Shown here piece by piece: positions 54,951 through 64,000 of a stretch of 64,000 bases of DNA. The stretch lies in the NCBI GenBank assembly GCA_009667805.1, contig CM019069.1, forward strand, positions 46,744,201 through 46,808,200, written 5' to 3'. Every line of letters starts with the position of its first letter. Position 1 is the first letter of the stretch. Source of the stretch: Leptobrachium leishanense. Its lineage: Eukaryota; Chordata; Amphibia; Anura; Megophryidae. Made by a program: the position numbers and the translations under genes. The notes below the pieces were generated by a model. That model was not told where the DNA came from, searched no databases, and worked only from the letters and a program-made list of their open reading frames with translations.

Positions 54951-57523
54951 ATGGCTGTGCGTCAGGAATCTCTCATGTTAATGTCCATTAATGCCAGTGG
55001 CCTAAACATACCTGAGAAACGTTCGGGGGCTCTACGTGATTTCCAGAAAGCACGGGCCTCAGTGGTGTTTATCCAAGAATCACACTTTAGAGAAGGGGCG
55101 GCCCCGAGACTCACAAACTCCTGGTTCCCAATAGGCTTTTTTAGTAACAATGCGGTGGCCAAATCTAAGGGCGTGGCGATTTTATTTCACAAATCTGTCC
55201 CCTTTGTCCAACAAGCAACTCTATCCGATAAAGATGGCCATTATGTAATGGTAAAGGGAGAAATAGCGGGACGCAAGTATACTTTTGCAAACTTCTACGC
55301 ACCGAACAAGGTACAACATAGATTCATGAACATATTGCTTCCTCTCATCACTGAGTTCTCTGAGGGCTGTCTAGTTTTAGGGGGCGATTTGAATGTACCA
55401 CTGGATCCCCGCCTTGACACATCCTCGGGACGCTCAGCTGTCCCCCCACATGTCACTCGCTCTATCTCCAAATTGTTGCATACACACAGATTAGTGGACT
55501 GTTGGAGGGCAATGCACACGGAGGACAAAGACTACACCTATTTTTCACACCCTGCGCAGATCTATTCCCGACTGGAATATTTCTTTATACCGCACTATTA
55601 TTTATCTGATTTACAGATAATCCGATTATATTCGGATCCAACTGCACGGGTTTGCGTGAATGGGATCTATACGGAACCCTTTAAGTTAAGGAACGGTACT
55701 AGGCAGGGATGCCCACTCTCCCCATTGTTGTTTGTATTGGCATTGGAACCCTTCCTGTCCTCGGTCAGGGCTAGCCCGGACATCAGAGGGATCCAGACTG
55801 GTCGGACGGAGCACAGGGTAGCTGCTTTCGCGGATGATCTCCTTTTTTTCGTGACTCACCCAGAAACGACTTTGCCCAACTTACTGAAAGCTTTTGAAGT
55901 ATACGGTAACCTCTCCAACTTAAAAATTAATTTCGCCAAGTCCTTCCTGCTAAATGTGTCCATGCCACGGTCGAAGGCTCAATCCATAAGGCCAAACTTC
56001 TCGATCCAATGGGCAGAGGATAGAATTAAATACCTGGGAATCTGGTTGACCTCTGACCATACTTTAATGTTCAGAGACAACTTTGCGCCCATGCTCGCGA
56101 CTATCTCCACGGATCTGAAGGCCTGGAACTATCCGCACATTTCCTGGCTGGGTCGCGTCCAGGCAATCAAAATGAATGTACTCCCTCATATTTTATACCT
56201 CTTCCAGACGATTCCCATTGACCTCCCGCGAACCTTTTTTCGGGACCTACAGACGCAGATCTCGAATTATGTATGGAGGGGATCCCGACCGAGGCTAAAA
56301 TTTTCCATCCTTACCCTACCGAAAGCACGGGGGGGCTTGCCATCCCAGACTTCGCGATATATCATACGGCTTGCCATCTTCAGCATATTCTGGAATGGGC
56401 AAAACCCCGCAAACTCAAAGCGTGGGGGGTGGTTGAACAAGACGATGCCGGGATTCCCCTCACTGTCCTCCCTTGGCTGCAAGGGCTACGCCGGGTACGT
56501 GAGCTACATTACACCTCAGCTACACTACGTATATGGCATCGAGTAATGCGTGTTTTGGACCTGTCCGCCGACCCGTCACCGCTTACGCCGTTGTTGTGCC
56601 AAGCCTCCACGCCCACATCTTACACCCCGTCGATATTCACAGACTTGCTGCAAACACAAACACTGCGCATTCGTGAAGTATTTCGAGACCAACAACTTGC
56701 CTCGCTTACTGACATACTGGGCGATAGGGCAGTGACTTTCCTACGATACTTCAGATATCAACAGATTGCTAGCTTTATCAGATCCATACCCCAACGAACA
56801 AAACTGACCCGCCCTCTAACAGAATTTGAAAAACAGTGCATGACAGCTGACCTACTGCCACATGGCGTGTCCTATTTATATGAACTCCTCCAGCGCTCAA
56901 ACAGAACCCCCCCGCCGAGGTTTATGGGCAGTTGGGAGATGATGTTAGAAACTACTCTGTCAGACTCCCAATGGGGGAAAATCTGCGACCTTACACACCA
57001 CTGCTCGGTCTCATCGAAAACACAGGAGACGGCATATAAATTACTATCCCTGTGGTATAAGACCCCTGAACAGCTTAGTCACGTGTTTCCTGATATGTCG
57101 GATGAATGCTGGCGTTGTGGTGAAAGCCCGGGATCGGCACTTCACATATGGTGGTCTTGCCCAGTAATTCGCCTATATTGGGAAAAGATACATAAAATCA
57201 CTCAACTGTTCATAGAACCCCCCCCCCCCGACTTCCGACCAGCCACCATGCTATTACATCATGTACACTACGCTACTTCAGGTTACAAAAAAAAAAAATC
57301 GGTGTGTATCCGCATTCTGAATCTTGCCAAAAGTCTAATACCTCTATTTTGGAAACAAAGGGTGAGCCCTCCCATGCACCTTTGGCTCTCTAAAATGGAA
57401 GAGCTCCATAGAGTCGAACAACTGTACTACTCAATGAACGGTATGACGGCCCAATATACTCAGATTTGGAGTACTTGGATCCTCCAATCGGGAGGAGCAG
57501 AATTTCGTGCCTTGTTACTGTAA
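54951..57523 (+). pseudogene. L1 ORF2, internal deletion and frameshift
   Basis: The frame from ATG 54951 begins with an apurinic-type endonuclease (SINASGLNIPEK; FIQESH; GGDLNVPLD; SRLEYFFIP) up to about 55615. It then jumps directly to RT text (CVNGIYTEPFKLRNGTRQGC, AFADD), skipping the linker and first RT motifs that L1 needs, a loss of several hundred codons by family length. The joined frame stays open to 56546, but its homology ends near 56330 and the protein continues in another frame from about 56273 to 57523. That part includes the C-terminal Cys/His motif CWRCGESPGSALHIWWSC. It cannot encode an active enzyme. Confidence 0.85.
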
Positions 57524-57920
57524 TTGAGCCACTGTGACGTTGTAACTGACCACATTCCTTCTTAAAACGCTCTAGTCTCAATCCTTGACGTATATGAATG
57601 CACTGTTTTATGGTTTCTGTGCCCAGTAGGGATTTGCACACATTCCCAGGCCATTTCCAGCCTCCCCAATACCCCCTTTTTTTGGTCTTAGTTTAATTAA
57701 CCCTTTCCACGTGATCCCAACAACGTTAATCTGACTTGATGCTGATGCTTAGTCTTCTAAGTCTGATACCTAACTGGAATGTAAAAGATACATGTTGTTT
57801 TATGATGATGCCACCGCCCAGCCTGCGAGCTGATGACTTTGATACATGTACAACTTTCGTATATCTTTGTTTACTGTGAAAAATTAAAATAAAAACTTTT
57901 ATTTACAAAAAAAGACACGA

Positions 57921-58481
57921 TATTGAAATAAGTTGACCGTTTATTTGAATAGGATAAGACAATTTCAAGAAACAAAAAGACAATTTAAAGAAACAATAAT
58001 ATACATCACCATTCAGATTGCAACATCTAGATCTGGCTGAGAATCCCTTTTGCAAACATCTTTAGGGTCTCGAATGATGCAAAACAGCACCCGGTTTTCT
58101 CAATTCTCCTTTCTTTCATCTCCTTTCTGCAGGCGAAAACTCCATCTTCATTGTCTGATAAAAACCCTCTATTTTTATACCAATGGCAAAACAAAAAAAA
58201 ACAAAAGCTGCTCACAGATGTATGGCACTGCCCACAGCTTCCATCAAAACTTGGCCAAGGTCTTGGTTTCCGCTTGGCCAATGACGTACATCTGTGGTTT
58301 TCCGTTAAAAAAAGTCCCAAACACAACCCATCTATCACCTCCTACCTTACCCTCAAAAATAGCCCAAAAGAGAGGACGTTACACGAAAACAAGGAAGTTA
58401 CTAGGAAATTAAGCCATAGGCAAAGAACAGATAGTCTGTATAGAATAAATCACTTTAACTATTTCATTACAGGAGTTTATG
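57921..58481. other. No gene recognised
   Basis: AT-rich sequence. Overlapping open frames on both strands (58027-58412) share one stretch and show no motif, so none is called. Confidence 0.4.
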
Positions 58482-59103
58482 GGGTCTATTCATTAAAGGG
58501 TGAAGTTAGGAGAAATGACAGAAGTGAAAAAAGTCTAGGACCTAGGTCAAAGGCTAAAGTCAGACGAAAGCAGTCTGAGCGCACTCTGCATCCGTGCATA
58601 ACGGATGGATATACTGACGGAAGATACTGTAGACACCACACGGTCGTTTTTTTTTTTTACGGATGTAGAACAAGAAGGGAAATATGGGAAACAAAATTAA
58701 TAAAAAATTAAAAGTAAGGTACAGTCAGCCAGACAAAAAAAACCTCTGAGCGTCAACGTGATGGACGTCCCGTCATCACGCACACAGGACGCTGCGCACT
58801 CTGGGCGTCCGTCGTAGCGCTTTTACATCGAGGCCTAATTGGCGTCCGTTGCCACCTGCGTGGTGCATGCGCACTTTGGTGTGCACGCACTTCGTGTGTT
58901 GGTCTCTATTGATCGCAAATCAATGCTATGACGGACGTCAAACAGTGCGGCGACACAGACGTGATTACTGCGTTCGTCTGACGCTAGCCGAAATAGCCAA
59001 ACCAGAAAAATTCTCCCATTAATCTCACGTTTCAAATCGGCTGTTTGGTCTAGATTGTTCTCTTCTGCCAATTCTCCAGGCTTTACCCCTTAGTTAATAG
59101 ACC
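58482..59103. mobile_element. Foldback MITE (GGTCTATTC ends), split
   Basis: Left GGGTCTATTCATTAAAGGGTG and right CCCCTTAGTTAATAGACC; the interior resumes after the nested element with AAATAGCCAAACCAGAAAAA, as in 31127-31307. Confidence 0.7.
58551..58989. mobile_element. MITE family B, nested copy
   Basis: Ends AGGCTAAAGTCAGACGAAAG and CGTTCGTCTGACGCTAGCC. Interior subfamily as at 9169 and 10608 (TCTCTATTGATCG). Inserted into the foldback MITE at GTCAAAATAGCC. Confidence 0.7.
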
Positions 59104-59879
59104 TGTATGGGTCAATTGCTGACTCAAATCATTGTATTGTGTGGGATTTATTCAAAGGGCATCCCCAGGGGGTAGGTTAGAAGTCTTTTAAGCTCCCTAT
59201 CATATCTAATTTAGCTGCCATCTCTTATCTCAGCCTCCCGCCACTTTATCTTCCACCTAATTAACTGGTAAAAAAATGTAGATTAGATAAACAAGAGCAG
59301 AATCCTGTAACATACATCAGAACAGCATCACCAGGATAACCTAACAACACTACTGTTCAAAATGGATTTTGCCAGATCGACCATGTTTTCCTGTAAACAA
59401 ATTAGGATTTAATTCAGAGGGGAGTAAAGGAAAAGTGTTGCCCTGCTGCAGGAAGGAAATTAAGGAAGGCAGATCACCTGGGATTCCTTACCCCCTGCAT
59501 ATTGATTCTACATGTTACAGGGTGGCATTTTTCATACACTGCCCGTTAGTACGAATAAATTATATGTTTTCAAGTAAATATGGTCGATCTGGCAATCCCA
59601 GTTTCAAAGCATTGTAAGGTAAATCACATAATGGCAATTTTGTTTAATAAAAAAGCAGTATTACAGAATATGTGCTTTATCTAGTGCTCCAATCTATAAA
59701 TAATGCTCTGTGAATGGTGCTGGTGGATTCCCTAATTCCCACTAGTCCGATCAATGCTGTTGTTTTACCTCCTCTAGACATCAATAGAAGTCCTGTAACA
59801 AAGTGTGCTTTATGCAAAGGACAGGGGGAGGAAGGTAGGCGGCCTCACTTATGTTTTCCATAAACTCACACGCTGTTGC
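59104..59879. other. No gene recognised
   Basis: A word pair GATTTTGCCAGATCGACCATG and ATATGGTCGATCTGGCAAT (about 59366 and 59578) is inverted over ~225 bp and may mark a small foldback element. No coding signal. Confidence 0.4.
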
Positions 59880-60320
59880 CAAGTTCAAAGATGGCGTCGA
59901 GCGAGACCGGAACTAAAAGCTGAGTGCCATTGTTCCTGACCGAGCGGATTTCGTTGCTGCCTAAGGCGTCCGTTGTCATGGGAACAGCAACTCTTTCTCT
60001 TAGTTATCCAAACAAACCTAGGAAATCCCCCCCAAAAGTACATCTAGCCAATCAGGTGGAATCTCCATCGCCAAGCACACCGGGAAAGGTACAGAGGAGC
60101 TTCGCGGAGGGACCCACGAACGGGTAAATGGGGTCCACACGGAGAATCCACTTGTGGAGAGGGGAGGGGGTGCTTTATTTCAGTGGGATATAGAAGAGTT
60201 TATCTGTGTCATTTCAATCAGAAATACTTCCTGTGGTGCTCTGACGAGCTAGTGGCTGTCCGGGCATTGTGGGAAGTGTATTCCACAGCAAATTAAAAAC
60301 CAAGATCAGCTACCCCCCAA
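59880..60320 (+). promoter_or_regulatory. CpG-rich promoter candidate
   Basis: Locally CpG-dense in an AT-rich region, with a YY1-like AAGATGGCG (59888-59896), an RFX X-box GTTGTCATGGGAAC (59972-59985), a CCAAT-type AGCCAATCAG (60048-60057) and a GGGCATTGTGGGAAGTG word (about 60261) resembling ZNF143-type sites. Direction and start site are not resolved. A short upstream ATG frame (59891-59923) ends after 10 codons. Confidence 0.4.
59978..60088 (+). CDS. Candidate first coding exon, unknown gene
   Basis: ATG at 59978 opens 37 codons (beginning MGTATLSLSYPNKPRK, Pro/Ser/Lys-rich) that end at AAAG before a GTACAG donor-like site at 60089, in phase 0. It lies in the CpG-rich promoter candidate, but the ATG overlaps the X-box, which would be unusual for a start codon. 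I do not recognise the protein. A 5' untranslated exon is an equally good reading. Confidence 0.22.
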
Positions 60321-60519
60321 CACGCACCCCTACCCCTGTCCTGAGCCCCTGGGCCTGGGTAGGAAAGTGGAGCTCTGGGAGCCATGAAGGATCAGATCAT
60401 CCCCTGCGGAGCTCGGACACCGCTGTTCTGTCAAAAAAAGGCAATTTGTTATCGGCCCTGACTGAGAGAAAGCGGGTGTTTGTGTGTTTTTGTAGCCGGA
60501 GTCAGACAGGTTCACTTCA

Positions 60520-61166
60520 TTAACGGCGCCGGACCAGACACAAGCAAGGATTGTCCAAACACGAGTCTCTTCAGGAAAGGCAAGAGTTTATTGTGTCGTC
60601 ACACAAGTGCTCACACAGGATTGAATCGCTTAGAGTGAGCCCCGATTACACACAGACATGAGGTTTTATGCCCCAAATACATAATTAGGTACATCCCCAT
60701 TAGCCCACCTCCCTATGACACTCTATTCCACCCCACGTGGGTTAATACCTCCCATCATTAATTCGAACACAAAGAACATTCCACATATAACTATAAATTG
60801 ATACACTTCTCGTTAGTTTGACAGTCTGTGATTTGTTTGTGCTGTCTTTCTCCGGGCAGTGCCTCCCTCCCTATCGGCTATATTTATTCAGATGGCCTGG
60901 GGCCCGGTCTTCTATACTCCTTCGTCTTTCCGCGGGCCCCAACGACCTTGGAGTCGCTTTTCTCCTCCGTGCCAGGAACAGACAGAGATCTTTCATAAAG
61001 CTTTAATTGCTTTTCTGCTAATCTAAACGCATTCCTAAGTTTCTACGTATACCTCATTCTAGTCTCAGCTACAAACCTGTCTAGTTATATACAAGTGAAC
61101 CAATATTCTGAACAAGATGGCCGCCTGTGTACAATGGCGGCCGTCTTCCAGCCTATTTCCACTTCA
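60520..61166 (-). mobile_element. Endogenous retrovirus 3' LTR (approximate)
   Basis: Follows env on the minus strand. Its start (right edge here) is set by a purine tract GAGCCAAGGGGGGAA read on the minus strand, followed by TGAAGTGG. A poly(A) signal AATAAA on the minus strand is at 60587-60592, followed by GT-rich sequence, as at an R/U5 border. The left boundary is a guess: no target duplication could be confirmed because only one LTR is in the window. Confidence 0.55.
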
Positions 61167-61225
61167 TTCCCCCCTTGGCTCAAGTGTCAGGATCTTTTCC
61201 TGGCACTTGTAGCCATTACACTCCA

Positions 61226-62983
61226 CTATTCTGAAACTACTGAAAAAGGGGGGGTTTCTTTCACTGGGAACATACCCTGTGGAATTATCAGTGGTATCTT
61301 CTGTGTTTGTGTAGATATCAGTATCCCTATGATCAAGATCACCACTATCATAAGTATCATGGATCCAATCTTTGAGATGAATCTCAAGATGGAACCAAAC
61401 CATTCTCCCATTGCTCCAAACCCCCGGAGTGGATTCCAGCCTTCGGCAGCAATCCTCCTGGCTGTGCCCTGCAACTGTGCTACCTTCTCCTGATAATCTT
61501 GAATTACCTGGTAATAGTCTGGGACTTCGTGTGTAGTGTTTCTGATGAAGGTGCAACATTCATAGTGCATTGTCATTTCACACAATCCATTCAAGGCCGC
61601 ACTGATCTACTCAAGCGCCATTTCATGTATCATTTGCACCTTTCGTAACTCACGCATTTCCAGATTCAGCAGCTGGATATCCATACTGGTTCTATTCAGA
61701 ATCTCATCCATCAGATTGACATAGCTATTCAATCTCCTCATCATCTCTCCTCCCCATCCAGTCCATGCTGGCAACCATGTCCATATTCGATCCATCTTCG
61801 CAAACAATTCTCTCTTCGGTCTTTCAAACACCAGTGGGTACCTAGGGTGTAGTTCTGTGTCTGTGTTTCTGTCTTCTCCCCTTAGTCTCTGGATTGGGAC
61901 CAGCTTAGCCAAATAACACATTCCCGTTATTGTTGGTGGTACCTATGTGTAACACACCCTTTCACAGCACACCTGGTATCCTCCTTTCACTATAAATGGC
62001 AATGAATGTAGTGTTCCCTTTGATATCTCTATCGCAAAGTGTCTCAGCCGTCTCATCATATCCACTGCACCCTGCCTCCCATTGGTCCCATCCCCAATCA
62101 CCGCCTCTTGGTCTCTAGTGAGTTGCCTGTATCGTATATATAAATAATTCGCCTTTTGTCCTGTTTTGAATATGTAAATATATAATGTCCAGTTGAACTG
62201 ACTTGAGTTACACAACCCACCCTCGTCATTTGTTTCTTTATCTGGTCCTAGTTGAAAACACCATTCTGGTGGATACACTGATCCTATTATGGGGTACCCG
62301 GGACTGAATAATTCTGTCTTTTCCCTTGGTGCATCGACAGCATGTATTGTGACATTCCCTGATACAAACATACTCAAATTCATTGGAACAGAGGCAAATG
62401 GTATATGAATTGTCTCTGGGTGCAGTTTACTACACACCCAGCATGCGGTTTGCCCAGACTTTTTAGCATAGTCATATTTGAATTGCACAAGTAAGTGTCC
62501 TCTTGGGTTGGTTCCAGATAGCACCTCTCGTTTTTGTCTCCACATGGTACGGTTCTCCATCACCGGGTGCGTACCATTCCAGATATGGGAAATATCCACT
62601 TTCCCAGCGGTGCTTGTACAATTGGGGCATGCTCCACGCGAGAGTCCATAAATCAAATTAGCAAGATATAAAATCAACACCACAAATGCCCCGAATGTCA
62701 GAATTCCTTGGGCAATTCTTTTCACAGTCACATAAACCCAATCCCTCCCCACCGGAATTTCAAAAATAAAGAACATTTCTGGATAATCAAGGGTGGGGGC
62801 CGGGCCCCTAAAAAGCACCCTGTGGGTATCCCCCGTTGGCGGATGGTCAGGACCTGTGCCCATCAAAACACCCACTTGTTGATCCTCTGTATTATCTGGG
62901 TTAGGATCATTTAGATACTCATGGCTGTGGTCTTTGTCAGCTTCAGCCTCAGTGGGTTGGTCTCGTTGGTAACGACCTTCCAT
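61226..62983 (-). pseudogene. Endogenous retrovirus env, two in-frame stops
   Basis: One frame of about 585 codons, read on the minus strand from 62983, with stops near 61943 and 61604 that split it into three open parts. A long charged leader precedes a hydrophobic segment at about residues 93-113. The surface-unit part has several N-x-S/T sites and CxxC-type cysteines. A basic RPKR cleavage-type site lies near 61832. The transmembrane-unit part has a C-x7-CC cysteine motif near 61550-61580 and a membrane anchor (near 61300-61360). Retroviral env mediates fusion in intact viruses; here it is broken. The leader and cysteine spacing differ from the classical gammaretrovirus C-x6-CC, so genus is left open. 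Confidence 0.75.
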
Positions 62984-63057
62984 GTTGGTTCAGGACTGGC
63001 TGCGGCTGCTTTACCCTGGAGTGATGTATCCACGGACCACCTCGGCAACCTTTACTG

Positions 63058-64000
63058 CTATGGGGTTGATAACAGGACAAAATAAAAACCTTTCCATTTT
63101 GGACCTAGTGGATCATTTTTCCACTCTTTTACCCATACTGAGTCACCCGGACAATACTTATACAGTGAAAAATACAGAGAATACGGTATATTATCCCCCA
63201 CCCAAATATTTATTTTCTGCATTGTTTTACCCAGCATTACTACTTGTTCATTTAGTTTAATTTCTCCCAATGCCCGAAGGTCCCCCCTTAGTCCATTAAT
63301 CAGAGGGGTTGGCCGTCCAAACATAAGTTCGTACGGACTTAGCTTCAATTGGGGGGTTGGTCTGCACCTAATGTGCAAAAAGACTATCGGCAGCAAGTCC
63401 AACCAGCCTAGTGACGTCTCTTGGCACAGTTTGGACATCAAAGTCTTTAGAGTACGGTTCATTCTTTCAACTTTTCCCGAACTTTGGGGCCTGTAGGCGG
63501 TCTATAGCTTCCAGGTGATGCCCAGTAGCCGGGCAAGTTGTTGTAAACAGTTCTGGATAAATACGGGGCCATTGTCTGACCCTTTTTCGAGTGGAAGCCC
63601 GTAACGTGGTATTATTTCTTTCATCAGGCTCTATACCACTTCTGTAGTCTTTTCAGTTCTTGTTGGAAGGCTTCCACCCATCCTGTCAAAGTGCACACCA
63701 TCACTAGTAAATAGTTGTATCCTTTGCAGGGTGGCAGCACTGTAAAGTCTATTTGTAATAATACCATTGGGGATAGCCCGATGGGCCTGTTCTCAAAATA
63801 ACAAATCTTGTCTGTCTTGTGAATCTCTTACTGCTGGTATAAAAAAATTCATTGCACTTTTCTTCATTCTTCGCAGTCTGTTCTTGATAAGGATCTCCTT
63901 GAGGAAGAACCTCACCAGTGGGACTTGATATTCTTCTGCTCCCAATTCTCCCAGACTGTGCAGTAGTCGTGTGATTCGTAGATTATTGTGAGAATTGATT
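63058..64000 (-). pseudogene. Endogenous retrovirus pol, integrase end, partial
   Basis: Minus strand. The open part, 63058-63462, is the end of the integrase core and C-terminal domain: NRTLK, LSPYELMFGRPTPLI, PGDSVWVKEW and LGPKWKGF, the pattern of gamma/epsilon-type retroviral integrases. Upstream on that strand (63463-63605), SDNGP and RPQSSGKVER-type words of the DDE core are visible with a stop among them. A stop follows LLSTP at the C-terminal end, just before the env start. The rest of pol runs off the window. Confidence 0.75.

Larger units (their letters stand above)
52730..57907 (+). mobile_element. L1-clade LINE, complete ends, internally deleted
   Basis: AAAAGACACGA at 52719-52729 recurs after the A-rich 3' end (to 57920), a target duplication of about 11 bp. 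The element starts GGGGGCGTGGCCTGACAGCC, reaching the 5' end, and ends with AAAATTAAAATAAAAAC and a short A-run. It carries ORF1, about 800 bp between ORFs, and a damaged ORF2. Confidence 0.85.

Noticed and set aside
60491..60520. TGTAGCCGG as the exact ERV LTR tip
   Set aside because: No matching CA tip or target duplication could be confirmed; the boundary is left approximate.
1..64000. CRISPR arrays, defence islands or prophage
   Set aside because: No regular repeat-spacer arrays or bacterial-type operons exist; the window is vertebrate DNA.

Overview
The window is vertebrate genomic DNA, almost certainly from an amphibian and probably a frog (inference). It has spliced vertebrate-type genes, low coding density and a very high load of DNA transposons, LINEs, a tRNA-derived SINE and LTR elements. 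No bacterial-type operons, CRISPR arrays or phage genes are visible. The one confidently identified host gene is a two-exon Sp5-type zinc-finger transcription factor (exon 1 at 25402-25452, exon 2 at 26588-27661, + strand). A group of four TCF/LEF-like motifs lies within about 510 bp upstream of its start codon, and the surrounding interval from about 24.4 to 28.2 kb has almost no transposons. Two weaker host-gene candidates are a membrane-segment exon at about 1963-2189 joined to a terminal exon at 12785-12964, and a CpG-rich promoter/first exon at about 59.88-60.32 kb carrying an RFX-type X-box.

Layout. 0-2.2 kb: a decayed LINE with a restriction-enzyme-like endonuclease C-terminus, then the first candidate exon. 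3-24.3 kb: nested hAT, Harbinger-like, TTAA and TA-flanked MITEs, the SINE, a CR1-type LINE tail, a retroelement with a hammerhead-ribozyme-like motif at about 3.46 kb (a second motif lies at 23.14 kb), and two opposed insertions at 17.8-18.8 kb that each hold about 1.1 copies of one ~419-bp unit. 24.4-28.1 kb: sp5. 28.2-42.9 kb: more SINEs and MITEs, a repeat-poor stretch at 34.9-35.65 kb that may be a conserved regulatory element, and a solo LTR (38927-39859).

42991-51970 is a complete Ty3/gypsy element. It has two LTRs with TGTAGCGC/GCGCTACA-type ends, a 4-bp TATC target duplication, a gag whose N-terminal and capsid regions resemble PNMA (paraneoplastic Ma) proteins, and protease, RT, RNase H and integrase. 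It is dead: there are several in-frame stops, a LINE tail sits inside the RT directly after the YLDD box, and a TTAA MITE sits in the 3' LTR only. 52730-57907 is an L1-clade LINE with a target duplication, an intact ORF1, and an ORF2 that has lost an internal block and carries a frameshift. From about 60.5 kb to the right edge lies the 3' part of a minus-strand endogenous retrovirus: integrase, env with in-frame stops, and 3' LTR.

Most of the window is a layered record of insertions, and the nesting gives a relative order of events (SINE before the 419-bp repeat; gypsy before the CR1 tail and the TTAA MITE; hAT MITE before the hammerhead-bearing element). All boundaries were read by eye. Family names rest on motif recognition, not database searches.
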